Positions 23,550-32,739 of a stretch of 38,348 nucleotides of DNA are shown here, piece by piece (the stretch's first letter is position 1; each line of letters begins with the position of its first letter). The notes under the pieces were generated by a model. It saw nothing but the letters and a program-made list of their open reading frames with translations. It was not told the origin of the DNA and ran no database searches. The translations under genes were made by a program, and so were the position numbers. The stretch is from Gemmatimonadota bacterium (GTDB taxonomy: Bacteria; 4572-55; J002): assembly GCA_003697105.1 (NCBI GenBank), contig RFFQ01000016.1, forward strand, positions 1 through 38,348, written 5' to 3'.

Positions 23550-25739
23550 TCAAAAACTATTAAAGAAATTATGATTCAACGGTTGTTGGTCTTCATTTTC
23601 AAAATTTAAGGGATCGGCGGGTGTCGTTCCCATCGTAGCCGCCGTATGTAAATAGCAACTGTGGGCAGGTTGTGTACCTTCAATAAACACTTCTTCACGA
23701 GTCGCCGGGCAGAACTCAGTATTTAACAACCCGGTCACCGTGCAGATGGTTACAGAGGCGATGCCTTCGGGCATGGTAAAATCGAGTACTTCCATTGAGT
23801 CTGTGGCGGATTTCATAAAGTCTGTCCAGATCGGCACGGCGACTTTGCCCCCACTCATATTTCGCCCCAATGACTTTTTGGTATCAAAACCGACCCACAC
23901 ACCACATACCAATTGGGGGATATACCCGACAAACCAACCATCGGTAAAATCATTGGTGGTACCCGTTTTGCCCCCGACCGGGCGATCATACCCTCGATAC
24001 CGGATACCACGTGCCGTGCCATCATCCACCACACTTTGCATCAAACTGACCATCATATAAGCGGTTTGGGGCGAGATGACTTCTTCCTGATACGTTTCGT
24101 TGGTTTCAATGATGTTGCCATAGCGGTCTTCGATGCGGATGATTGAAATCGGTTCTACCCGCACCCCTAAATTTGGAAATGTCGTATAAGCCGCCACTAA
24201 TTCCATCATGTTGACTTCCGAAGTGCCAAGGGCAATGGAAAAGTACGGTGGAATCTCACTCTGAATCCCAAACCGTTTGGCGTAATCGATCACCGTGTAC
24301 ACGCCCATTTTCCGCAGAAGTTTAATGGCAACAATATTTCGGGATTGTTGAAAGCCGGTGCGAATCGTCACCGGACCTAAAAATTTATTATCATAATTCG
24401 CAGGCGCCCACCTTTCCCCACCTTGATTTTCCATGACAACCGGCGTATCGAGGATGATGTCTGCTGGGGTCATTCCATTGTCGATAGCTGCCGTATAAAC
24501 AAACGGCTTAAAAGCCGAGCCGGGTTGACGTTGAGCCTGTACGGTGCGGTTAAACCGGCTTTCGTAAAAATCCCGCCCCCCAACCATCACTTTGATGTAT
24601 CCGTCGCGGGGATCAATCGCCAGCAAAGCCCCTTGGATGTAATCTGTGCGTAAATTTTTGGTCTCGCCACCTTCCGGCTGGGTCACCCGTCGAACTTTAT
24701 ACCGGCGTTCCTTTTCAATTTTTTGTAGCTGGTCTTCCACAGCTTTTTCGGCGGCAATTTGCATGTTGGCATCTAATGTGGTGTAAACCTGATACCCCGC
24801 TTGATAGAGATTATCACTGCCGTACTTGCGCTCCAGTTGCTTGCGGACATATTCCACAAAATAGGGTGCTTTATTTTTGCGAACATCCAGAGGGTGAACC
24901 ACCAGTGAATCCGCGATATATTGCTGATATTCTTGAGGAGAAATATACCCCACCTCGCGCATGGCATTTAATACCAGATTTCGCCGCCGGAGGGCGTGAT
25001 CGGGATGGTCGTAGGGAGAGTAGAGCGCAGGTCGCTGGGGGATTCCGGCAATCAGGGCGGCTTCCGGAACGGTCATTTCGCGAGCCGGTTTGTTAAAAAA
25101 GAGCCGCGATGCCGCTTCGACACCGTATGCCCCGTGCCCATAGTAAATTTGATTAAAGTAAAATTCCAAAATTTGATCTTTGGAATACCGCTGCTCGATC
25201 TGGAGGGAAAGCAAGGCTTCCCGGATTTTACGAATCCAGCGCCGCTCATGAGTCAAAAATAGATTCCGTGCCAATTGTTGGGTAATGGTACTCGCACCTT
25301 CCATCGACCGGTTATCTTGAATGGTCCAGCGGAGAATATTATGCCATATGGCGCGGGTAATGCCGGTAAAATCCACCCCCCAATGGTCATAAAACCGCCG
25401 GTCTTCGGTGGCAATTACGGCTTTGATCAAATTATCTGGGATGGAATCCAACGAGACCGGAATCCGGCGCTCTTCATAAAATTCATAAAGAACTTCGTTG
25501 TTAATGTCATAAATTTTAGTGATAGTAGGGGGTTCGTAATTTTCCAACTTGGCAACGGAGGGCAAATCTTCATAGAGCATTTTAAGCGCGCCGATCCCGA
25601 TTCCGGCGCCCAAAAAAATCAGGGCAGTTAGTATCCACAGGGTGTATTTGACCACCCTCCCCCAGACACGGTGTTTTTCGGAGCGCGCTTTCCCGGAGGT
25701 GTAGAGCGCCTTGATTGGCTTTTTACTTTGATCTGACAT
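23550..25739 (-). CDS. mrcA: Bifunctional penicillin-binding protein 1A
   Basis: This 729-residue inner-membrane enzyme polymerises glycan strands and cross-links peptidoglycan in the periplasm. It has a short cytoplasmic tail and a membrane anchor at ~31-52. The glycosyltransferase-51 domain has catalytic Glu112 in 'ATEDRRFYDHWGVD' and 'GASTITQQLARN' (148-159). The transpeptidase has 'SAFK' (Ser408, Lys411), 'SRN' (466-468) and 'KTGT' (591-594). All motifs are intact and the length is normal for the family. The C-terminal end has two cysteines ('NTEFCPAT', 'HSCYLH'), a feature of some class A proteins. Its stop overlaps a possible ftsY start. No convincing promoter was found in 25740-25991. 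Confidence 0.95.
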   Translation of the reverse strand: MSDQSKKPIKALYTSGKARSEKHRVWGRVVKYTLWILTALIFLGAGIGIGALKMLYEDLPSVAKLENYEPPTITKIYDINNEVLYEFYEERRIPVSLDSIPDNLIKAVIATEDRRFYDHWGVDFTGITRAIWHNILRWTIQDNRSMEGASTITQQLARNLFLTHERRWIRKIREALLSLQIEQRYSKDQILEFYFNQIYYGHGAYGVEAASRLFFNKPAREMTVPEAALIAGIPQRPALYSPYDHPDHALRRRNLVLNAMREVGYISPQEYQQYIADSLVVHPLDVRKNKAPYFVEYVRKQLERKYGSDNLYQAGYQVYTTLDANMQIAAEKAVEDQLQKIEKERRYKVRRVTQPEGGETKNLRTDYIQGALLAIDPRDGYIKVMVGGRDFYESRFNRTVQAQRQPGSAFKPFVYTAAIDNGMTPADIILDTPVVMENQGGERWAPANYDNKFLGPVTIRTGFQQSRNIVAIKLLRKMGVYTVIDYAKRFGIQSEIPPYFSIALGTSEVNMMELVAAYTTFPNLGVRVEPISIIRIEDRYGNIIETNETYQEEVISPQTAYMMVSLMQSVVDDGTARGIRYRGYDRPVGGKTGTTNDFTDGWFVGYIPQLVCGVWVGFDTKKSLGRNMSGGKVAVPIWTDFMKSATDSMEVLDFTMPEGIASVTICTVTGLLNTEFCPATREEVFIEGTQPAHSCYLHTAATMGTTPADPLNFENEDQQPLNHNFFNSF

Positions 25740-25991
25740 GATGGTGTTCTTTATGGTATCGTATTCAAACGTAAACTAATCGAACGCCTCAAAAAACTTC
25801 TTATCGTCCAGCGGTAGAGAAATTTGTCGGCGATGAATGGTAAAGCTGCAGCCCTAACTGCATAATTTTTAGGCAACAACACACCATAAATCCAGTAATC
25901 TCGTTCAAAAAACAACTATCTGTTGATAAGCTGTTAAAACCTGCTGTCCTTATGTACGAGTTCTATTTTACATCCACATCTCGCTCGCAAG

Positions 25992-27053
25992 CTACACGGT
26001 TTGTTCTATGCGAGTTTCTACGGAAAAATTCCCTTTCACACCTTCCAGACAGTTCTGGCACATGGGGGTGTGATCCCGGCTGTGTAAAATGTTCCGGCGA
26101 AAGGTCTGAAACCGTTTGCCCGTCCAGACCTGCTTAAACGGGGTGTCAAAGGTATTGCCCAGCTCATAATCCACATTTTTATCAAAGCAACAGGGGGCTA
26201 CCCGTCCATCCCAATTGACAACGGTTTTATACCATAACTGGTGACATCCGTGCGGTCGTTTTGTCCGTATGGAAAATTGTGCACCGTCATAATCATACCG
26301 GCGATAAGCGTCGTTTTGTGGCAGATATTCCCGTGCTTGTTCGGAAGTATAAATTTGAGCCGTTTTCAGTGTCAATTTATCAACCCCATATTCGCGGGCA
26401 AGGCGTTTGATTTCATCGATTTCACCCTCGTTGTGCTGAAAAATGATAAACTGCAAATTGATGATCGGGGTTTTGGAATGTTGCCGCTTTTTCTCTGTAC
26501 AGACCGCCTGAACCCCATCTAACACCCGCTGAAAATCGCCACCCACCCGATATTTACGATAACTTTCCGGGTTTGTGCCGTCCAAAGAGACGATCATCTC
26601 ATCCAGACCGCAAGCGATCACCTCCCGAACAGCTTCCGTGCTGTGGAAAAAGTGCCCATTGGTGCTGGTCAATGTGGGAATTTTCTTGGCTTTAGCGATC
26701 CGTACCATCTCCGTAAACTGTTTATGGATAAAGGGTTCTCCCTGATTCCAAAAGGAGACCAACATCAAATAATCGCCAATTTCATCGATCAAGACCCGAA
26801 ATGCGTCCACATCCATCCGCCCGAGGGGACGTGTCATTTCACCGTTGCCGGAAGGGCACATCGGACATTTGAGATTACAAATATTGGTCGGCTCGACCAT
26901 TAACCACGGAGGATAGCCCCAAATAATAGGCTTCCGCAGAGCATGTGCCAACCCCATGGAGGTGGCATTGAGCAAGAGATTGGAGATACGTTTAGGAGTG
27001 ACCGCATAACGATACGTTCGAGCGGCTAACCAGAGCGCATTGAGTGATGGCAT
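25992..27053 (-). CDS. Radical SAM/SPASM domain protein
   Basis: This 353-residue enzyme uses an [4Fe-4S] cluster to cleave S-adenosylmethionine. The cluster motif is 'CNLKCPMC' (Cys59, 63, 66), and 'NQGEPF' (103-108) matches the GGE-type AdoMet contact. The C-terminal SPASM region has Cys270, Cys288-Cys289 and 'CQNC' (332-335), likely holding one auxiliary cluster. SPASM proteins often mature peptides or act on cofactors and heme; no small precursor peptide is seen beside it, so the substrate is unknown. ATG 27053 is preferred over TTG 27059, but no good ribosome site precedes either one. Confidence 0.88.
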   Translation of the reverse strand: MPSLNALWLAARTYRYAVTPKRISNLLLNATSMGLAHALRKPIIWGYPPWLMVEPTNICNLKCPMCPSGNGEMTRPLGRMDVDAFRVLIDEIGDYLMLVSFWNQGEPFIHKQFTEMVRIAKAKKIPTLTSTNGHFFHSTEAVREVIACGLDEMIVSLDGTNPESYRKYRVGGDFQRVLDGVQAVCTEKKRQHSKTPIINLQFIIFQHNEGEIDEIKRLAREYGVDKLTLKTAQIYTSEQAREYLPQNDAYRRYDYDGAQFSIRTKRPHGCHQLWYKTVVNWDGRVAPCCFDKNVDYELGNTFDTPFKQVWTGKRFQTFRRNILHSRDHTPMCQNCLEGVKGNFSVETRIEQTV

Positions 27054-27095
27054 GAGCAATGAGGTAAAAACGGTGTTTCACAGAAATGTTCGGTG

Positions 27096-27127
27096 CAGAC
27101 CCTTAGTGGACGATCCGTAAAGGTCTG
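27096..27127. repeat. Intergenic hairpin, copy 1 of a shared arm sequence
   Basis: CAGACC / GGTCTG arms with broken inner pairing (TTA/TAA and GGA/TCC) form a hairpin between the SirB1-like gene and the radical SAM gene. Its left arm begins with the 11-mer CAGACCCTTAG, which recurs at 35794-35804 in another intergenic hairpin. TCACAG at 27078-27083 offers an alternative pairing with CTGTGA at 27125-27130. Confidence 0.45.
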
Positions 27128-27143
27128 TGACAACAGTTATCAT

Positions 27144-28058
27144 TCAAAATTCGATACCATCATCCTCCGCAAAAAAATCATCATTATCCATCCATTTGTC
27201 TGTTGGCACGGCGATCTGGTAAAAACGATGGAGAATGTTCAACTTGCGGTAGTGCTGGTGATGCTGGTAGATGTGGATCAGATTGTTCATCATACGGACG
27301 ATAATCCCGCGGGGTGATGCAATCCGAAAATACTCCGGGCGATAAGTGAAACCGTTTCGTAACAAGTAGGTAATGCACTCTTTTTTGGTGAGTATCCGTC
27401 CTTTATTGAACACATCAATAAAGACCTCCTGCCCGGATAATTTTTTGTATTTGCACAAAAAGTGGGTTGGCAAACTAATCCCGTAAACCGGCAAACTTAG
27501 ACGTTTCGCAATCAGCATATACAGCACCGATAGGCTGATCGGAATCCCCACCCGCCGTTCCAACAGGGTATGGATAAAACTGTTCTGGGGATCGTAGTAA
27601 TCACCGGTGTTGCCGCGAAAATGTTCCTGTTGGAACAGAACGGTATTTAGCGCTTCCAAAACCCGGCTGAGTGATGTTTCCTCCGCCGCGTGACGTTTGA
27701 CTTGAAGTGCCAGTTCGTCCAATTGATGTGTTAAGCCATTGACATTAACGGTGGGAGATTCAATTCTGCTCAGCAAAAACACACCCTGTTCCAGATCAAA
27801 ATAATCGCCTTCTTCGTAAAGTAAGCGTTTGAGTTCTTGTTCCAAACGGGTAAAGCGGGTTTCATCCAACAGGCGGCGCAACCGGATGCGCACGTTCGGA
27901 TCATCGTCTCCGTATGCGGCGGTTTCCAGCATGGCACGATGGTCTGCTTCAAGCTCCTGCAATTTACGAAACGCAACGGTGCTAATTTTGGGGTCGTCGT
28001 CGCCCAACAATTGAATCAAGGCGGGGAGTTGACGTTTTTCTTCGATGATTGTAGGCAT
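27144..28058 (-). CDS. SirB1/transglutaminase-like family protein
   Basis: From ATG 28058 this is a 304-residue protein; ATG 28073 would add five residues and overlaps the cyclophilin stop (TAATG). The later ATG is chosen because AGAGG lies just before it. The N-terminal part (~1-70) is helical and HEAT-like. The central region has SirB1-family features: 'FRGNTGDYYDPQNSFI', 'RRVGIPISLSVLYM' and 'LPTHFLCKY'. The fold is transglutaminase-like, but the position of the usual catalytic Cys is occupied by Ser in 'PISLS', so it is probably not a protease. Family members are cytoplasmic, of poorly known function. The chain ends in an acidic tail. Confidence 0.8.
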   Translation of the reverse strand: MPTIIEEKRQLPALIQLLGDDDPKISTVAFRKLQELEADHRAMLETAAYGDDDPNVRIRLRRLLDETRFTRLEQELKRLLYEEGDYFDLEQGVFLLSRIESPTVNVNGLTHQLDELALQVKRHAAEETSLSRVLEALNTVLFQQEHFRGNTGDYYDPQNSFIHTLLERRVGIPISLSVLYMLIAKRLSLPVYGISLPTHFLCKYKKLSGQEVFIDVFNKGRILTKKECITYLLRNGFTYRPEYFRIASPRGIIVRMMNNLIHIYQHHQHYRKLNILHRFYQIAVPTDKWMDNDDFFAEDDGIEF

Positions 28059-28072
28059 GAAACCTCTGTCCA

Positions 28073-28531
28073 TTACAGGGTTTGTGGTACATACTCGTGG
28101 TCTCGTTTTTTCAAAACCACAATCTCATTAATTTTATCATGTTGTTGGATGCTATCAACCACATCCATCCCATCTAAAACGCGGCCAAAAACGGTGTGTT
28201 TGCCATCCAACCAGGGGCAAGGCACATGAGTGATAAAAAACTGGCTGCCATTTGTATTCGGTCCTGCGTTTGCCATGGAAATCACCCCGCGATCATGCGC
28301 TTTGGCACTGATCTCATCCGCAAAGCGATACCCCGGACCGCCGGTTCCGGTACCTTGCGGGCAACCTCCTTGAATCATAAAATCCGCAATCACACGGTGA
28401 AAGGTTAAACCGTCGTAAAAGCCTTTTTCAATCAAATGGATAAAATTCGCGACCGTATTTGGAGCATCATCTTCAAATAACTCCAAATGAATTGTGCCGC
28501 GCGATGTCCGAATTTCGATTTCGGGTAACAT
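28073..28531 (-). CDS. Peptidyl-prolyl cis-trans isomerase, cyclophilin type
   Basis: This 152-residue enzyme isomerises X-Pro bonds. It has no signal peptide and so is cytoplasmic (PpiB-like). Active-site motifs are '[13 protein letters not shown]', 'GSQFFIT' and '[14 protein letters not shown]', with the Trp contact for cyclosporin present. Several upstream non-ATG starts exist; ATG 28531 is chosen because AAGGA precedes it by 9 bases. It lies 18 bases after the LOG-family stop and is probably co-transcribed with it. Confidence 0.94.
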   Translation of the reverse strand: MLPEIEIRTSRGTIHLELFEDDAPNTVANFIHLIEKGFYDGLTFHRVIADFMIQGGCPQGTGTGGPGYRFADEISAKAHDRGVISMANAGPNTNGSQFFITHVPCPWLDGKHTVFGRVLDGMDVVDSIQQHDKINEIVVLKKRDHEYVPQTL

Positions 28532-28549
28532 GTTCACCAATCCTTTCGT

Positions 28550-29401
28550 TTAAGCGGGATCCGCCTCCAGATGATGTCGAGTCAATTCGGTTTTGAGATA
28601 ATCAAACGCCTCCTCGACATCATCACAAAATTTAAATAAATTTAAGTCTTGTGGGCTGATCGTCCCCCACTTGACCATTGCTTCCAGATTCATCACTTCA
28701 TTCCAATATTCCGTACCGTAGATCACAATGCTCATCGGTTTTTTGGTTTTTTCGGTCTGGACAAGGGTCAACAGTTCAAACAGCTCGTCCATCGTGCCAA
28801 ATCCACCAGGGAAGACCACCAGTGCCTTTGCCAGATAAAAAAACCAAAATTTACGAATGAAAAAATAATGGAATTCAAAAGATAACTCGTGTGAAATGTA
28901 CGGGTTGGGGTGCTGTTCAAAAGGTAAACTGATGTTCAAGCCGATGGACATCCCTTTGGCATTACTGGCACCACGATTGGCGGCTTCCATAATGCCGGGA
29001 CCGCCTCCAGAACAGATGATAAAGCGTTTTTTACCATTGTTCGCTAGCTCCTTTGACCAGAGCGTTAGTTTTTCCGCCAACAGCATTGCATCTTCATAGT
29101 AGCGTGACATATGCAGATTCGCTTTGGCGCGATCATATGCCTGTTGCAATGCTTCGGAGGGGGCTTCAGCCTGATCGAGGTTCTGTTGGGCAATGTTCAA
29201 CTGGGTTTGTGCCTCTTCAAGCGGCAAGGTGCGCGCGGACCCAAAGAAAACAATCGTATCGTGAACATTGTAATGGAGAAAGCGGCTGCGCGGTTCGTTG
29301 TATTCACACAACATACGGATAGTGCGTGCCGCTGGGCTGGTTAAAAATTCCAGATTTTTGTAGGCTTTGATCGGCCATTCGGGGGTCTGTTTTTTACTCA
29401 C
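28550..29401 (-). CDS. LOG-family nucleotide phosphoribohydrolase-like protein
   Basis: This is a 283-residue Rossmann-fold protein with GTG start. The LOG-family motifs '[15 protein letters not shown]' (131-145) and 'PGGFGTMDE' (198-206) are complete; these bind the nucleotide phosphate and carry the catalytic Glu. Members hydrolyse nucleoside 5'-monophosphates to base plus ribose phosphate. This is the longer bacterial form (~280 residues), with a helical insertion at ~62-105. It appears after a possible promoter at 29455-29483. Which nucleotide it uses cannot be read from the sequence. Confidence 0.88.
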   Translation of the reverse strand: MSKKQTPEWPIKAYKNLEFLTSPAARTIRMLCEYNEPRSRFLHYNVHDTIVFFGSARTLPLEEAQTQLNIAQQNLDQAEAPSEALQQAYDRAKANLHMSRYYEDAMLLAEKLTLWSKELANNGKKRFIICSGGGPGIMEAANRGASNAKGMSIGLNISLPFEQHPNPYISHELSFEFHYFFIRKFWFFYLAKALVVFPGGFGTMDELFELLTLVQTEKTKKPMSIVIYGTEYWNEVMNLEAMVKWGTISPQDLNLFKFCDDVEEAFDYLKTELTRHHLEADPA

Positions 29402-29454
29402 GTAATTACCAATTCTGAAGGGGGTGAGAAGTTCAAAATGATTCCGATGGAACC

Positions 29455-29483
29455 ATCCTAATACGAAACCAGATAAATAGCAA
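29455..29483 (-). promoter_or_regulatory. Possible promoter for the LOG-family/cyclophilin genes
   Basis: On the minus strand, TTGCTA (29483-29478), 17 bases and TAGGAT (29460-29455) lie in the 117-base gap after the M42 gene. Both boxes are moderate matches. Confidence 0.4.
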
Positions 29484-29518
29484 CAAAAAAGGCATCTCTG
29501 CGGTGTATAAACCGGTGC

Positions 29519-30598
29519 TTAAAATGCCGTAAAACGCGCCACCGTAGAAGCATCTAACCGTTTAATGACTTCAACCAAAAGTTCCAAGCCGCGGAGATAA
29601 TCGTTAATGTCAATGATACTGTTGTGCGTATGGATATACCGCGAGGGCACGCCCAGCACTACCACCGGAACGCCCACATGATGGCGTTGGAGGGCACGCG
29701 CATCAGTGCCGCCACTACGTCGTACCGCTACTTGATGGTTGATGTTACATTGTTCAGCCACATCAATCACAAAATGTGCCAGTTCCCGATTCATAATCGC
29801 CGTGGGATCGAACATACGGATTTGAATCCCCTGACCCAGAACCGCTTGTTGTTCATCTTTCCCAAAACCGGGGGTATCATCTGCCGGCGTACCTTCCAAC
29901 ACAATCCCCACATCCGGGTTAATCAGCGCGGCGGCAGTCTCTGCGCCACGCACCCCGACTTCTTCCTGAACATTTGCCCCGCTATAAACCCGGTTGGGAT
30001 GATCCACATGTTTCAATTCCTGCAAAACATGAATCGCCAAGCCCGTACCATTGCGGTTATCAAATGCTTTACAAAGGAGTAAATCCGGATTATGAAGTTG
30101 GGTAAACTCGGAGAAGGGCACAATGGGGTCACCTAACCGAATACCGAAATTATGCTTGAGGTCGTCAATATCTTTTGCCCCCACATCGATATACATTTTA
30201 TCAATATTCATCACTTTTTCGCGTTCGGATTTCGCCAAAAAGTGCGGTGGTTTGGAGGTAATCACACCAATGATTTCGGTCTGATTTCGGGTGAGGATGC
30301 GCACCCGCTGTGCCAACAGAGTATGCCCCCACCACCCCCCTAACGGGGCAAACCGGATAAAGCCATCACTGGTAAAGGATTGCACAATAAACCCGACTTC
30401 ATCCATATGACCGGCTAACATAATCCGGGGGGAATCTGCCGAGCCGGGTTTGACACCATAAATACTGCCGAGACGGTCGGTGATGATTTCGCCGTCCACT
30501 TCATCCCGAAAAATCTGCCGGACGGCGTCTTCCGAACCCGGTGCGCCGTGTGCTTCCGTTAATCTTTTGAGTAGATCGATTGCCCTTTGCTTCTCCAT
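29519..30598 (-). CDS. M42-family metallo-aminopeptidase
   Basis: This 359-residue cytoplasmic enzyme belongs to the glutamyl aminopeptidase/TET family, whose members form large self-compartmentalised complexes that trim peptides. Metal and catalytic residues in order are His64 and Asp66 ('AGHMDEVGF'), bridging Asp180 ('KAFDNRNG'), Glu212-Glu213 ('QEEVGVRG'), Glu235 and His323 ('RYIHTHNS'). AGGAG precedes ATG 30598 by 6 bases. It follows guaB by 39 bases in the same direction and is likely co-transcribed. It would complete the digestion of peptides imported after secreted protease action, but that link is inference. Confidence 0.93.
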   Translation of the reverse strand: MEKQRAIDLLKRLTEAHGAPGSEDAVRQIFRDEVDGEIITDRLGSIYGVKPGSADSPRIMLAGHMDEVGFIVQSFTSDGFIRFAPLGGWWGHTLLAQRVRILTRNQTEIIGVITSKPPHFLAKSEREKVMNIDKMYIDVGAKDIDDLKHNFGIRLGDPIVPFSEFTQLHNPDLLLCKAFDNRNGTGLAIHVLQELKHVDHPNRVYSGANVQEEVGVRGAETAAALINPDVGIVLEGTPADDTPGFGKDEQQAVLGQGIQIRMFDPTAIMNRELAHFVIDVAEQCNINHQVAVRRSGGTDARALQRHHVGVPVVVLGVPSRYIHTHNSIIDINDYLRGLELLVEVIKRLDASTVARFTAF

Positions 30599-30637
30599 AT
30601 ATGCTCCTTTATTGGTTCTATAAAGTCCATCAATACG

Positions 30638-32068
30638 TTATAACAGTTCCACATCATGGGGCTTGCTTTCCTGCAAGCCGGCGCCGGTAATCGGCATAAA
30701 TTCCGCGTTTTCTTGTAATTCCGGGATGGTTTGAGCACCAGCATAACTCATTCCACTGCGCAACCCACCCACTAATTGTTGGATGATTTCGCTCACATTG
30801 CCCCGGTAGGGCACCATCGCTTCCACCCCCTCGGGAACAATTTGATTCCAATCCAGATCACTATTATCCTGCCGGCTCATTGTGGCACCGAGAGATGCCA
30901 TCCCGCGCGAGATTTTATAACGGCGACCTTTCCGTTGAACAATCCGCCCGGGACTTTCTTGGGTACCGGCAAACAAACTGCCGATCATTACCGTCTGTGC
31001 TCCGGCGGCAAGTGCTTTTGTTAAATCACCCGAGGTGCGAATACCCCCATCAGCGATAATCGGGATATTATACTGCCGGGCGGCTTCGGCACACTCACTG
31101 ATGGCAGTCAATTGGGGCACGCCAAAACCGGTCACCAAGCGGGTAATGCAAATAGACCCCGGTCCCACACCTACTTTTACCGCATCGGCGCCGACTTCTA
31201 CCAGATCACGGACTCCTGCCGCAGAGGCGACGTTACCGGCAATCATTTTGACGGTGTCCCCAAATTCCCGCCGAATGGTTTGAATAATATCTAAGGCATG
31301 ATCGCTGTGCCCGTGAGCAATATCGAGGACGATCACATCCACATCAGCTTCAATCAGGGCACGGATGCGTTCCAACTCACCGATTTTTACCCCGACAGCC
31401 GCTCCTACCCGCAAGCGACCCTTTTCATCTTTGGTTGCCTGCGGATGTTTTTGTCGCTTGACAATATCAGTGGCGGTAATCAGACCGACCACGCGGTTAT
31501 CCGTCGTTACCAACGGTAATTTTTCCACCCGGGCTTCATGTAAAATTTGCCGGGCATCTTCCATGGTGGTTCCGGGTGACCCGGTGACAACCCGTTCTCG
31601 GGGGGTCATCAATTCATGAATGGGGCGTTCTGGATTATCTTCAAACAAAATATCACGCGGTGTCAGTACCCCCAATAAATGATGTTCTGCATCGGTAACC
31701 AATAACCCGCCGCTACCCCATTCGACCATCTTTTGTTGGGCTTCAGCCACGGTGACATCTGGGGGAATGGTATAAGGCTCTTCCACGATCAAATTTTCTG
31801 CCCGTTTGACGCGCCGTACCTCACTCACTTGGCGTTCAATGGGCATAAAGCGGTGGATCACCCCCATGCCGCCCAAACGCGCCATGGCAATGGCCATCTC
31901 AGATTCCGTGACCGTATCCATATTGGCACTGAGGATCGGAATTGCCAGATTAATGCCGGGCAATAGAGTGGTGGAGGTATTGGCATCCTGCCGGGAGCGC
32001 AGTGGGGAACGCTTGGGCACTAGCAGGACATCATCAAAGGTCAAGCCGGGTTCTTTACGGATATTCAT
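30638..32068 (-). CDS. guaB: Inosine-5'-monophosphate dehydrogenase
   Basis: This 476-residue enzyme oxidises IMP to XMP with NAD, the committed step of GTP synthesis. The catalytic loop is 'GPGSICITR' with Cys307. The two CBS domains occupy ~95-205 and usually give allosteric control by purine nucleotides. '[10 protein letters not shown]' (339-348) binds the IMP phosphate, and '[11 protein letters not shown]' (413-423) lies in the flap region. ATG 32068 is preferred to GTG 32071, although AGGGA at 32079-32083 suits both. It starts 18 bases after the response-regulator stop, so it is probably read with the kinase/regulator pair upstream. Confidence 0.97.
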   Translation of the reverse strand: MNIRKEPGLTFDDVLLVPKRSPLRSRQDANTSTTLLPGINLAIPILSANMDTVTESEMAIAMARLGGMGVIHRFMPIERQVSEVRRVKRAENLIVEEPYTIPPDVTVAEAQQKMVEWGSGGLLVTDAEHHLLGVLTPRDILFEDNPERPIHELMTPRERVVTGSPGTTMEDARQILHEARVEKLPLVTTDNRVVGLITATDIVKRQKHPQATKDEKGRLRVGAAVGVKIGELERIRALIEADVDVIVLDIAHGHSDHALDIIQTIRREFGDTVKMIAGNVASAAGVRDLVEVGADAVKVGVGPGSICITRLVTGFGVPQLTAISECAEAARQYNIPIIADGGIRTSGDLTKALAAGAQTVMIGSLFAGTQESPGRIVQRKGRRYKISRGMASLGATMSRQDNSDLDWNQIVPEGVEAMVPYRGNVSEIIQQLVGGLRSGMSYAGAQTIPELQENAEFMPITGAGLQESKPHDVELL

Positions 32069-32086
32069 CACAAAAATTTCCCTAAG

Positions 32087-32716
32087 TTAGTCGCGCTGGC
32101 TCCAGCGTTCGAGCAGTTGTAGGTGGGTTTCGTTGGGCAGGGTTTGGATCAGCTCTTCTGCTTGTTGGCGGCTTTTTTTGAGGATACTGACCGTCTGGCG
32201 AATGGCTTTCATGGCTTGCCGGTTATCCCGGCGCTTGTTCCAACTGGTGACAAGATGAAGCGCCGCTTGCTTGAGTTCGCCTTGTGTAAATGGTTTGTTG
32301 AAGTAAATCCACTCGTCTTGGGAGACAAAATAACTCCCGATCTGTTCGACCGTGCGATCGGTATAAGCGGTGACCACAGCGACCAACATCGCCGGCTGGA
32401 GTTTTTTGACAATTTGAATAGTCTCCAAGCCATCCATGCCCCCGGGCATCTTCATATCAAAAAAACCGGCGGCAATGTAATTGCCTTGCGAAACCTGATC
32501 TTTAACGATTTGTACGGCTTCTTCGCCACTCTTTGCCAAGAGCACTTCGTATTGCAGGGTATTTACATGACCACCTGCACCGGATTGACGAGCACGCCGC
32601 CGTGCCATGATAGAATCTGCCGCAGACTCACCCACCCCTAATACATCCCGATAGACTTGTAAAATGGCATCCTCATCATCGACGGCTAAAATTCGTGTAT
32701 TCATTTGTGGAGTCAT
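32087..32716 (-). CDS. Response regulator with insertion inside the receiver domain
   Basis: This 209-residue protein has a receiver domain (~6-155) with Asp13-Asp14, phospho-Asp87 ('FFDMKMPGGMDG') and Lys141 ('FNKPF'). Between the first helix and second strand is an extra ~28-residue basic segment (about 28-55, 'MARRRARQSG'). The C-terminal ~50 residues are helical with no DNA-binding or enzyme motif. GAGGGA sits 4-5 bases before ATG 32716. It follows the hybrid kinase by 23 bases, so the two should form one phosphorelay. The output is unknown; the basic insertion might contact nucleic acid or the kinase. Confidence 0.85.
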   Translation of the reverse strand: MTPQMNTRILAVDDEDAILQVYRDVLGVGESAADSIMARRRARQSGAGGHVNTLQYEVLLAKSGEEAVQIVKDQVSQGNYIAAGFFDMKMPGGMDGLETIQIVKKLQPAMLVAVVTAYTDRTVEQIGSYFVSQDEWIYFNKPFTQGELKQAALHLVTSWNKRRDNRQAMKAIRQTVSILKKSRQQAEELIQTLPNETHLQLLERWSQRD

Positions 32717-32739
32717 ATTATCCCTCTGTGGTTCAAACG

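Noticed and set aside
25740-25991. Promoter or tRNA-like sequence between PBP1A and the radical SAM gene
   Set aside because: Several weak TTG/TAT combinations have poor spacing, and no cloverleaf can be drawn.
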